From assembly GCA_026929865.2 (NCBI GenBank), contig CM049410.1, positions 9,610,001-9,674,000 on the forward strand: a DNA stretch of 64,000 nt. Direction: 5' to 3'. The notes beneath the pieces were generated by a model. That model was not told where the DNA came from. It was given only the letters and a program-made list of their open reading frames with translations, and searched no databases. Origin of the DNA: Hyperoplus lanceolatus. Taxonomy: Eukaryota > Chordata > Actinopteri > Uranoscopiformes > Ammodytidae. The translations under genes were made by a program, and so were the position numbers. The stretch's first letter is position 1. Each line of letters starts with the position of its first letter. Below are positions 1 to 10,621 of this stretch, in pieces.

Positions 1-320
1 TGCTTATTTGAATAATAGCACCATTTGAATTTCTCGAATGGGGCAACACTGAGAGACAGCTGCCAAAACACACTCGTCATGGATTCAAATTGGGGCTGAC
101 AGTGGTGAGAAGACGCTGCATAGATGCTGTCTGCTCCCATGATCAGAGGTGAAGGCCGTGCCCCAGTATATCTAATTATAATGGCTAAAGTTATGAACAG
201 TGTTGCACTGTATGATACAGTGTAAGGCCTTATATGGACTTCTATGGAACACGGTGCACTTATAAATCTAAGTAGAATGTTGATTGTGTTGTCATAACAA
301 GAGTTTCATTATTTCCTAAG

Positions 321-722
321 TATAAGGGAGAACACTCCTGTCCTGTGGATTCATTCGCCACAAACCTGCTGAAGAGAAGACGTCTCAGTAGACCAACCGA
401 GTACACCAGTACAGACAGAGCATTATCACTACGAACCAAGATGAATGGAATTTATCCTCTTCTTTCTGAAATGGGGCTTGTGAAAGACCTTATGAAACTT
501 ACCCCTAAGGAGAGAAAGAGAGAGGCCGGGAGAAAAATGTGTGCAGAGCTCAAAGCATTGGAGATGGAGCGCAGACAAAGCGATGTCTGGGAGAGCATTG
601 CGAAGCGCAATAGGGAAAGAGAGGAGAGAGACAGAGCAACAGAAAGCCTGAGGAGAGAGAGAGAGAAAAATCTGTGGAGGAGAGGAGAGAGAGGGCCAAG
701 CAGAGAGAGGATGATTGAGTGA
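321..722 (+). CDS. possible terminal exon of an unidentified plus-strand gene
   Basis: The reading frame is open from about 276 to a stop at 720-722. A plausible splice acceptor (pyrimidine-rich stretch ending TTTCCTAAG) precedes 321, and no ATG lies near the start of the open frame, so I read this as a last exon rather than a whole gene. The product is very basic and charged. It begins YKGEHSCPVDSF, has a more hydrophobic segment (GIYPLLSEMGLVKDLM), then a long Lys/Arg/Glu helix-like tail rich in ER and RE pairs that probably forms a coiled coil or single helix. The tail is encoded by GAGA-rich DNA, so part of the open frame could be low-complexity sequence. I do not recognise the family. 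No clear poly(A) signal lies between the stop and the MITE at 899; the first AATAAA (about 1006) is inside that MITE. Confidence 0.35.
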   Translation, partial: YKGEHSCPVDSFATNLLKRRRLSRPTEYTSTDRALSLRTKMNGIYPLLSEMGLVKDLMKLTPKERKREAGRKMCAELKALEMERRQSDVWESIAKRNREREERDRATESLRREREKNLWRRGERGPSRERMIE

Positions 723-898
723 GTGAGGGGTTCGGAGGTTACTACCCCACAAAACTTTGGGCCTCAAACATTAAATTTCATACATTTTGTTGGATTTTCT
801 GGTGTGCCCTTTCTGCATTCATTTATGGTGGACATGTTTTTATTTTTGTAAAGGAAAAGACAACATTCAGGTACCCAAAAAATATTTTTGAGTTTTTA

Positions 899-1422
899 TT
901 AAAGGTGCAGTGTGTATAAACTTTTGGCAATTTGCAGAAAAGACTTGGTAGAAATGGTATATAATATTCATAAGTGTGTTTTGAATATTGTATGATCGCT
1001 TGAAAATAAATGTAGTTTTTTCTTTGATTTCCTTTAGAATGAGCCTTTTATATTTACAAAAGAGCACGGCTTGCCACCATGGAGGCCTCCATGTTGCACT
1101 GCCAGGATACAGTAGCATAGAATCGACAAACTAAATGGCCATATGCATTTTATAAAGTGGGTGTTCTGGGGAAATGCACCTGTTGGAAGACGAAGAAGAA
1201 GTACTATAGAATAAATAACCAAATACATCTTCACCTCATCACTTGATATTGTGGAAAATCTTGAGGCAGTGGTGGATGAGGCCATCTTTAATAACTAGCT
1301 TGAAAGCCACTGTAGCTTCTGTTATTATTTGAAAGGGAGGGGTTACCCAGGGAGCCTTGCGTTCCAGAAATTGTACCACTAGATGGCACTTAATATCCAG
1401 ATATTACATACTGCACCTTTAA
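899..1422. mobile_element. TTAA-flanked MITE (piggyBac-like target)
   Basis: The left end reads TTAA then AGGTGCAGTGTGTA and the right end reads TACATACTGCACCT then TTAA, an imperfect terminal inverted repeat bounded by a TTAA target duplication. The interior is about 516 bp with no transposase. TTAA duplication is the signature of piggyBac-type integration, so this is best read as a non-autonomous piggyBac-like element. A related left end lies at the right edge of the window. Confidence 0.7.
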
Positions 1423-1629
1423 ACTGTTGAAAAAGTTAGTCAAAAGTAATAAATAAATGGTAAGCTAAAAGTGACGGATAAACAGTTAAATTGTGTAGCT
1501 AATGTTTAAATGATTGAAGTAGTAAGCTTATTGTTAAACGGTTGAAATAGTTAGCTAATCAGAAAAGGATTGAAATAGTTAGTTAAAGGTAATTAAATCA
1601 ATTGAATAGCCCAGCTTCTGCCACTCCTA
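1421..1629. repeat. diverged minisatellite-like repeat, about 28-34 nt unit
   Basis: Six or seven degenerate units start with AAA and contain GTTGAAATAGTTAGCTAA, ending with AGCTTCTGCCACTCC. A second array with the same unit and same closing sequence occurs at 56333-56585, so this is a dispersed family rather than a purely local expansion. Confidence 0.6.
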
Positions 1630-2130
1630 GGGATAGGCCTAACAGTATGAATGCAAACTTGACTGAACTGACATATTGCATTAAGATGAATAGAATGGTT
1701 TTAACCATGTCCACCACTTTAATATAAAAATAGTGTTAATTAATAAAATCCATTTCAATGGACTTTTGGAACACGACTGTTAGTGCTCAGTTCATCACAG
1801 GGCTGTGAGGGTAGCCTAGTTATAAATAAATGTTTGGATAGCAGTGGCACACATACAGCATAACAACTGTATTACAATGAGTTTTCTTTGTTTACCCAAT
1901 TAAGATATAGTCTACAAATACTAACTCAAGCCAGAATCTAGTCTAATGGACCATATTGAATTAGTATTGAATTCACTTGGGGATGAAAAAGAGCTCAATT
2001 GCAAAGTGCAGCCGGAGGAGCAATGGCAGTCTTGGGATGGCATTTAGAAATGTTTTCTTTATTGAGAATGTAAAGCACACAAACAGCCACTCCAGCAATC
2101 TTACCGTGAATTGAAACAAATCAGTTTCCC
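1630..2130. other. non-coding, nothing recognised
   Basis: AT-rich sequence between the repeat cluster and the rtbdn 3' end. I see no exon, TE terminus or RNA gene. Confidence 0.5.
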
Positions 2131-2134
2131 TTTA

Positions 2135-3224
2135 TTTATTTATTTCTTTATTTTTACAAAACATTTACATCTAACAGCGCCTCACTCTACAAACACACAA
2201 CGCACTTATAAAAGAAACAGCCACATCACATGACATATACTTGATCAAACTACCAGAACAACAACAGCTGGTATGAACGCTGCCTCTAGCGATTGACTCT
2301 GGCACGCAGACTTTTGTTTCCAAATATTAAACCTTCCCTCAAGCATGAAGCATACCTCTCCATTGCCATCATTATCATACCAGATCCTTCACATTAATCT
2401 TTGTTGGAACGCCTAAGTTACATTCATTGTTATCATAACTCTGCGCGACCCTCTCCATTATCATTTACACCTTATGACGTGTAGACTGCACGATACGGCG
2501 TCACAACAGTAACATCTGCATTTCTACATCTGCAGAAGATCGAAGAGAGTAGCAGGGGAGCGGAGTACTGGTGCAGGTACATCATGGTTTACAACACTGT
2601 CATGAGAAGTCCTCTGGTTAGTTAATGATGACATGTTTGATTCATGCACAGGCGATAATACTGTAAGACTTTGCATCTCCCACCCACCCACACACACACA
2701 CCTCCTGTTGTAATGCCGGTGTTGGCTTTTACTGAAAACAAAACCAAAAAAATACCTGCCTTTCATAAAGGGAGGTATAAATCCTCACATCGCTGGCAAT
2801 AAACAATTTTTATGGCCACTAACGGATATTATCAGAGGGTTTTATTATTGAAGTCTGAGCCCTTGAAGAATTAGGGATTTTGCCTTGAAATACACTTTGA
2901 ATATACTGCATCATTCAGTTATGGCATCTTTAATAGTAATTGTTAAGTGTCTGTTCTCGGGTGTTTAACTAACTAAATAACTGATTGTGTGTTCATTGGA
3001 CGTCACGTGTTACAGTGTCAGTCCACCTTTTACCAGAAAACCATAGAGATTATATAGGCTACAGAACTTGAAGATAATGAAAGCGAGAGTTTAGGTTTGT
3101 GTGTGGTAAAGGTTAGTTAGGAGGAGCAAGGTTACAACTCCACTCCGAGAGTTAGATTTTGTATATTAATGGATCTAGATGATAATTATCTCTAAGTATA
3201 CTGTCAACCTATCATCACTCCTCT
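2135..3224 (-). other. rtbdn: probable rtbdn 3' UTR with poly(A) signal candidates
   Basis: Downstream of the rtbdn stop there is no other coding signal. On the minus strand AATAAA hexamers lie at about 2841-2846 and in a cluster at about 2138-2157, giving a 3' UTR of roughly 0.4 or 1.1 kb. A short CA tract lies at 2687-2701. Which signal is used cannot be decided from sequence. Confidence 0.5.
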
Positions 3225-3563
3225 CTACAAGCCGCTGCCGCTGCCCTCCACGTCGTCCACTACCAGCGAACGTTTGCGCAGCACAGAGTTCCCCTTCCTG
3301 CCGCTCCTGGCCGGCAGGGAGGGCAGCTTGGTGTGGCAGGGGGCCCGGTACTGAGGCAGGCTGGTCTTGGTAGTGTCCAGCTCCTCCGGGTCATCCTGCT
3401 GGGCTCTGAGGGCGGCCATCACGTCCTTGTCCGAGGGGCTGAGGGTCAGGCAGCCGCACGGGCGACCACCGTTGGCCTCTCCCACCTCCTCCGGCTCGTC
3501 CTCCACTGTCATGAAGGCGTCACCCCACAGGCTCTCGCACAGATCCCGGCCGTGCTGGTACAT
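3225..3563 (-). CDS. rtbdn: rtbdn coding exon 5 (C-terminus and stop)
   Basis: Acceptor CCACATAG precedes 3563 on the minus strand and joins in phase 0 to the CAG-ending exon 4. It encodes residues 163-274: MYQHGRDLCESLWGDAF, the last conserved folate-receptor segment, then an acidic stretch, one CGC pair, a basic RSGRKGNSVLRKR segment and the GSGSGL end. The DNA here is markedly GC-rich compared with its surroundings. Confidence 0.9.
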   Translation of the reverse strand: MYQHGRDLCESLWGDAFMTVEDEPEEVGEANGGRPCGCLTLSPSDKDVMAALRAQQDDPEELDTTKTSLPQYRAPCHTKLPSLPARSGRKGNSVLRKRSLVVDDVEGSGSGL

Positions 3564-5506
3564 CTATGTGGAGACACAAGAGGCACACACGCACACAAAA
3601 TATTCTTAGGATGGGAAGAGATAATGATGAGTGTATCCATTCTAGGTGACCAGCAGTGGTGAAAGAAGCACTCAGAAGTTTTACTCAATAGCGGAGACAG
3701 CGATTTGGGAGACAGCGATTGTGGTCACATCACTTTTTGTCAAAATGACTTGAGTGAATATCTCCTTACGATCCGCCTGTTTACAGCGCCTAGGCTGTAT
3801 ATTAACAATAGCTGATTGTGAGGAGATATTCACTGATTGCGACAACAACTGATTTTGACAATAAGCATTCTCCAGAATCGCTGTCTCCACCTTCAATTAA
3901 AGGTTACACAGTTTCTAGAAAACCCTTAAATAAGTATCATCTTTTAATTTCATTTGTATACAAGGTAGCAATACCAATACAATGTTAAAATACTGATATG
4001 CACTCAAATTTCTACTTAAATAATAGTACAATCAGTGAAATGTACAAAAAGTTTTAAATGGAGCCCCCAAGGTCACACAGATTAAATCTTTTTTCATTTT
4101 AAGATTATGAAAGATGAGAAATGATTAAACCTCCATCACCCCTATTAGTGCATGGTGACCTCACGGCTCACACAGAACAAACTGCTGCTGCTTTAACAGC
4201 TCCAACCTTGGTAGGTCTATTCAGAAACACCTGAATAAGTATGCAAGGCCTTTCATTTATAATACTGATATGTAACAGTTTTTTGTTAAATGTACCGGAG
4301 TACAAGTTTAAAGTAGGCCTAGTAATAATTGTAGACACTGAAGTAATATGCAGTACAACTATCTGAATACAGTGCCTCAGTATTACTTAAGTAAGTGCAT
4401 TACTTTCCACCACTCCTAACTGTTAGCATTGGGAGAGCTCTTTAGAAACAGCTAAAGGAAAAAATAAAAAATCTGCATTTTGCAGTAAATGCACACTATC
4501 TGTAGGGCTGTTTTGTGACCCTCATCGGGTTTAGCTTTTCCTTGCTTGTAAACATCCATTGGAAGAATAGATTTTTGCCCTATCAGGGTTTCAGGGTATT
4601 GCCGGCCTTGAAAACAAACCTAACTCAGGTGTTGTTTGTGGGTGGGGGTGGAGGGGGCTACAGGCATCTGCTCTCAAAAGCAGCTTTTGTCCGGCCTCCA
4701 CCAGTCTGGAGAGCAAATTATAAGACCAAGCGACCTTGAAAAGCTCACGCTGAAAGAAGGAAAGGCTTCATCTCTGACGGCTCTGTTCTCCGGCCTCACT
4801 GACAGATCTGAAATCACCAGAAAGGTCACTCCCACTTTCTGACAGGAATTCCGTTGCAGCACTCAACCTTTATGATGTTACAGTTTTAGGAAAACTGCTT
4901 ATACTGGCTTTATGTTTTCCTGGAGCTCTAATAAGACACATACTGTGGATTAAAAGGGATGTCGCGCGACGCTGCAAAAAAAAACAATTCAAACTTTAAG
5001 CTGTTTAACTGTAAATGGCGTGGCTTAGACATAGTTGGAAAAAGCTAATTAGTGAATTCTCAGTGACACACACACACAGGCTGTGTTTAAGCTCCCGTTG
5101 GGTCTCTAGTGACAACCTCATAACCAGTGGTTAACATGGGCTGCCAAGCCACCGTCTCTATCTCTTCCTATACAGTAGCTCATTATTTCCCTCTATATCT
5201 TTACTTCCACTTAATCTCCCTGGTGGATTTCATTTCTTCTCTTGCTTATTGCTGCACTCAACTGTTTGTACATCTCTCTCTCTCTCTTATTCTCTCCAGC
5301 ACACCCCCACCCAAGCGTCTGCTGCCTTTCATCCGCCTGCCTGTTGGAGGATTAAGGAGTGAGTCACACAGAGGGGCTCAGAGACGAAAAAGCTGTAATA
5401 TATTTACCGTGTTAGAAGGACAAAGAGGATTTCTCTCCACTACACACTCTGTCTGCCTGACACTTCTTTGGTCTTATCGCAACGACTCTATAATACACAC
5501 AGGAGT

Positions 5507-5547
<41 letters not shown>

Positions 5548-6866
5548 TTCCTGTACTTCTATCTTTGTGAGGACCGTCATTGACATAATGCATGCACCTT
5601 TCCCTAACCGTAACCATCGCGACTAAATGCCTAACCCCAACCTTGACACTTACCCTAACCTAAACCGAATTCTTACCTGAACCTTAAAACCAAGTCCTAA
5701 CCCTGAAATGACCCTTTAAAGAAGTGCGAACCAGCCAAAATATCCTCACTTTTCATAAATGTGCTCAATTTGATGGTAAAAGCCTAAATTGGTCCTTACA
5801 ATGCTGTATCTACGATGTGCAAGTACGCACGCATGCACGCACGCACGCACACACTCACACACACACAAAATTTCTGTCCATTCCCCAGGCATACTCAGAT
5901 GGCTGCCAAAGTTAATTCAGTACAAGCACAAGTGGCTGTAGACGACCTGTCTCGATCAAATAAGTGCGATACTGAAATGTCCCGGGGCTCTAGCCCATCC
6001 TCCCCATCCTTATCTCATTCAATTCCGACCTTCGGTGTCTGAGACCCAAGACATTAAACCTGGTGTGTGAGAGCGAAGCAGAAGGGACCTTCAACCTGTG
6101 AGCTGGTTGGCAGTGACAAAAATAAACGTATTGCAGCCGTCTACTGCAATGATTCTCTTGGCCAGCGGTCAAGATGAGAATTAGAAAAAGGTCAAATACA
6201 TTTTGGATGTGACTGAATAGAAATGAGTCCCATTAGAAAATAATTGCTATGGTAATTAGACATTGAACAGTTACACAAATCAAAACCTTCAGAAATACTT
6301 GTTTCTCTGGAGGTCAGGGCGATATTCAGCTGTTTTTTAATGATATTCCTCGACAAAATGCAATTGGTATAGTTGATGACCTGTCTTATCCTCATACATA
6401 ATGAAAATACATAAATTGCAACTCACCAACAAATGTTATTATTTTTCTTAAGGAGAGCTATTCTTACATTTATCCATTTTAAACACAGATGTGTTGCCCT
6501 CTATACTTCTTCCCTTATAAGGACAATCATGGACAACACATTCACACGATAGTTCCCAGGCTTTGCCATGAAGCATTACCAGAAAATGTTCTGTGAAACC
6601 AGAGTTCCGGGAACCTGAGTTGATCATTCTGTGTACCATTAATCCACTATATGTGATCCGCAGACGCCTCAAACTCTAAATGTGTTTTGTGCCAGTGCCC
6701 GGCACGGACACGGTCTCTCTTTAGAAATGTAACCTCATTCCCACAACATTTGGAGCTGACAGAACATCTGATGCTGGGGTAAAGCAGACCTTGGCTGGCA
6801 AATAATGTTACCAATTGGTACAAAGAGTGTTCTAAGCGCCAAAGGGATTTTTGCATGCAGCAGAGG

Positions 6867-6914
<48 letters not shown>

Positions 6915-7435
6915 GTGTGTGTGTGCATGTGTGTTTGTGCGAGCCTTTCAATGTAATAGCTTGTTTCTATGCAAATCTACTGCAGTCAGCATTTACAAAT
7001 CCTGACTGTGTCTGTGTGTATTTATTCCACACACACCTACAGTGCATTGTGTTTCCATCAAGTGGGCGAACTTGAGAAGATTTCATGAGTTTTTTTTAAA
7101 AACCCATAGTGATTCTGTGTATTAGCATTTGCATGTGAAGCTTAAAGATGTCTGCATTCAAAGTGTTGAGAGGTTTTGCACGTGACAGGTATGTCAGTTT
7201 GCGAACTTGCCCTCCTGTTTAGCACCACCACAGCCCTGAGGTGGTTGGATTGTTGAATGTGCTAAATGCTGTGACCCCTTTCTTTGTACTCGAAGGCGTT
7301 GTTTTTAAAAACTGTTTTTGAGAGCTACTTAAATTCATTGGAGCCTGACTGTGTTGTGCCATTAGCGCCTGCCCTACATGAAAATGGGCCAATACAAGCA
7401 CACAAAGCACCAAAATATAGACAGAACCCCCCCCC

Positions 7436-7477
<42 letters not shown>

Positions 7478-10400
7478 TTCGCTCTTTGCAATTTCTCTCT
7501 CTTACTACAGATCTGTCATTTGGATGGATAAATAGGTGGATGTGTTGTCATATAGCCTGCGGTGTGTCACAGTTAGTTTGCTGTCGGCCCCAGCTGCACA
7601 CCAGCTCCTCGCTAATGCTGCCTTCATTTTAAATCACCCAGCTGGCCTCTGCCCACTGAAGCAGGACCGAACCTTTTCATGCTTCTGCCCACAGCGGCAC
7701 CCTGCACTGTTAACCCCATGCTCACCGCACACTCCCTTGACCAGCCAACACTCTGCAGCATTTGGCCCAAGTCACAATGGGATTCTTCTGGCACCTCCTG
7801 TGCCTGGCAACAGTATCTCAGCAAAAGGCACGATGCTATGCCCCGCTCCCATGGTGCATCGTTGACAACATGCTCACATACCCTGAAGGTAAGCAGGTTA
7901 TAATGTGGACCATGCTTACCACCATGGTTTCTAGTGTGCACATGTTTATGTAAGTGTACCCCGGATTGTAATAAAAGCGTGTGCACGTGCATCCTGGAGT
8001 GGAGTATCATCAAAGCTTCAGTCACTAGTGAGTTTGATAAGTTAGTTTGCAGATTATAAATAAACAGACAGTACAGATGAGGCTTACCTGCTGGTACTGA
8101 ACACAGGTTCCAGTGCAGTTCTGTCCCCTGGGGTCTCTGGCCCAGTTCCGAGCACACGTCATGTCCATCCTGCAGGCGTCAAACCTGAACAAAGGTATGT
8201 AAATTCTCAAGATGAAATAAATATCTGACATGGCAAAAACATAAAACTTTTATTCATGTTGCATACCAGGAAAGGGCCACCTTTTTCAATGTGTACACTT
8301 ATTTGCTTTCTTGTTTAGAGCAAGAAGGGAAGATTGACACCACTCTTCTGAATATGAAGCCACAGCCACTAGCTGGTAAGCTTAGCTTGGTGTTTGGACT
8401 GGAGACGGTTAGCCTGGCTCTGTCCAAAAGGTAACAAAATCCATCTACAACACCTCCGAAGCTCACTGATTAACACGTCACACATTTTCCTGATTTACAG
8501 TTTATGTGGCAGGCTATTTCTTAGGGGCCAACAACCACTAGTAGAAGTGTTTCTTTTACAGCTGTTTCTCATTATGTTTGGCGTCTGTGTACCCTAGCCT
8601 GGGAGCCACTGCCACATGTACAGTGTCGTGCGAAAGTTTGTGAACCCCTTGAGCCTTTTGGAATTTTATTTATTTTAACCATTATTAATTCATTTTTTTC
8701 AATACCAGTATTTTTTATATGAAATAACAGGTGTTTGTTTATCAATTCAACATTTTTCTTTTCCAGAAATCAATTGTTAAAATAGATAAAACAAATGATT
8801 TGACAAATGTTGTATGTGCAAAAGTTTGTGAACCCTAAGCTGCATTGCTTAAATCGAGCAAGGTAAACACAATCAGGTGGGCCAAACTGATTGATGAAAT
8901 AGACCAATGTAATGAGAGATCTTGAGGGAAGAAATTGGGCGCCACTAGATAAAACAAAGATAAAACCAGGTCAGTTTAGGCTCACCAAACTGAACCCATA
9001 CAGGTCAGACATGCTCAAAGGGGAAAAAATCTCAGAGGATCGCAGGAATAGAGTTTTGATGTTGCACATTTGTCTGGGGACAGCTATACATTCGTATAAA
9101 AAAGTTTGAGCTCCATCGGCCCACCGTGAGGCAAATCATCTACAAATGGAGAGCTTTAAGAGTGACTTAACATCTGCCTAGAAGTGGACTTCCTTCAAAA
9201 ATATCTTCAAGCACCACAAGAAAAGGGATTTTTCAGGTAAAAGCCAACCCACACATTACATCTGGAGATTTGCAGACCATTTGCCACCACCATTCTTCAC
9301 TTGGGAGAAGGTTCTCTTGGTGGTAGGCAGAGTTGCGTTTTTGCCCAAACATGGCGGTTTTGGTTATGACCAAACAGATCAATTTTGGAGTAATCTGTCC
9401 ACAGAATAAGACTTCAGGTATCTCCAGGTGCTCTCTGGCAAAGTTGTGACAAGACGTTTTGTTCTTTTTTGAGAGCAGAGGCTTCTTCAGCAACCCTCCC
9501 TTGAAAGCCATGTTGACTGAGTTTTCTTCTTATTGTGGAACCATGCACATCTCTCCCAGATGTTGCAAGAGAGGTCTGCAAATCACTAGATGTAATGTGT
9601 GGGTTGGCTTTTAACTAAAAAAATACTTTTCTTGTGGAGCTTGAAGATATTTTTGAAGGAAGTCCACTTCTAGGCAGATGTTTAGTCACTCGTAAAGCTC
9701 TCCTTTTGTAGATGATTTGCCTCACGGTGGACCAGTGGAGCTCAAACTTTTTTTGAATTAATTTATAGCTGTCCCAAGACAAATGTGCAGTATCACAACT
9801 CTATTCCTGAGATCTTCTGAGATTTCTTTCCCTTTTAGCATGTCTGACCTGTATGGGTTCAGTTTGGTGGGCCTAAACTGGTCTGGTTTTATCTTTGTTT
9901 TAGCTAGTGGCGCCCAATTTCTTCCCTCAAGATCTCTCATTACATTGGTCTATTTCATCAATCAATTTGGCCCACCTGATTGTGTTTACCTTGCTCGATT
10001 TAAGCAATGCAGCTCAGGGTTCACAAACTTTTGCACATACAACATTTGTCAAATAATTTGTTTTAACTGTTTTAACAATTGATTTCTGGAAAAGAAAAAT
10101 GTTGAATTGATAAAAAAAACATCTGTTATTTCATACAAAAAATACTGGTATTGAAAAAAATTAATTAATAATGGTTAAAATAAATAAAATTCCAAAAGGC
10201 TCAAGGGGTTCACAAACTTTCGCACGACACTGTATATGAGAAAAAAAATGATTTATGTGACCTTGGTATTACCTGTGTCACACAGTTTCACACTGTTAAT
10301 CGGACACTCTTTCTTAGTACGGATGGCACAGTACGCTGCTGTTACACTGGCTGGTTATCTCTCCCCTGTGTGCAGCCCCACAGACAGATACTGATTTTGA

Positions 10401-10567
10401 TCTAGGTTTGCTCGGCAACAGTTCTGGCAGCCTCACCAATCACGGCAGAAGCTGTGGCAGAGCGGCACAGCCTGGATGTATGAGCGGCGATGGGGATGAG
10501 GCCAGCGCGCGGCATCGGGGGAGCAGCGGTAAAAGCACGACACGCGCTTCAGGAAACCTTCGCACCT

Positions 10568-10621
<54 letters not shown>

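Noticed and set aside
3333-3662. Plus-strand ORF of 109 codons
   Set aside because: It is the antisense shadow of rtbdn coding exon 5; the minus-strand frame has the family motifs and splice site.
5127-5570. 147-codon ORF with hydrophobic start
   Set aside because: It ends in a CA microsatellite and lacks any splice context; located inside an rtbdn intron.
8912-9109. Independent small gene starting MRDLEGRNW
   Set aside because: It is one arm of the fold-back Tc1 element; the same peptide is read from the minus strand at 9940-9758.
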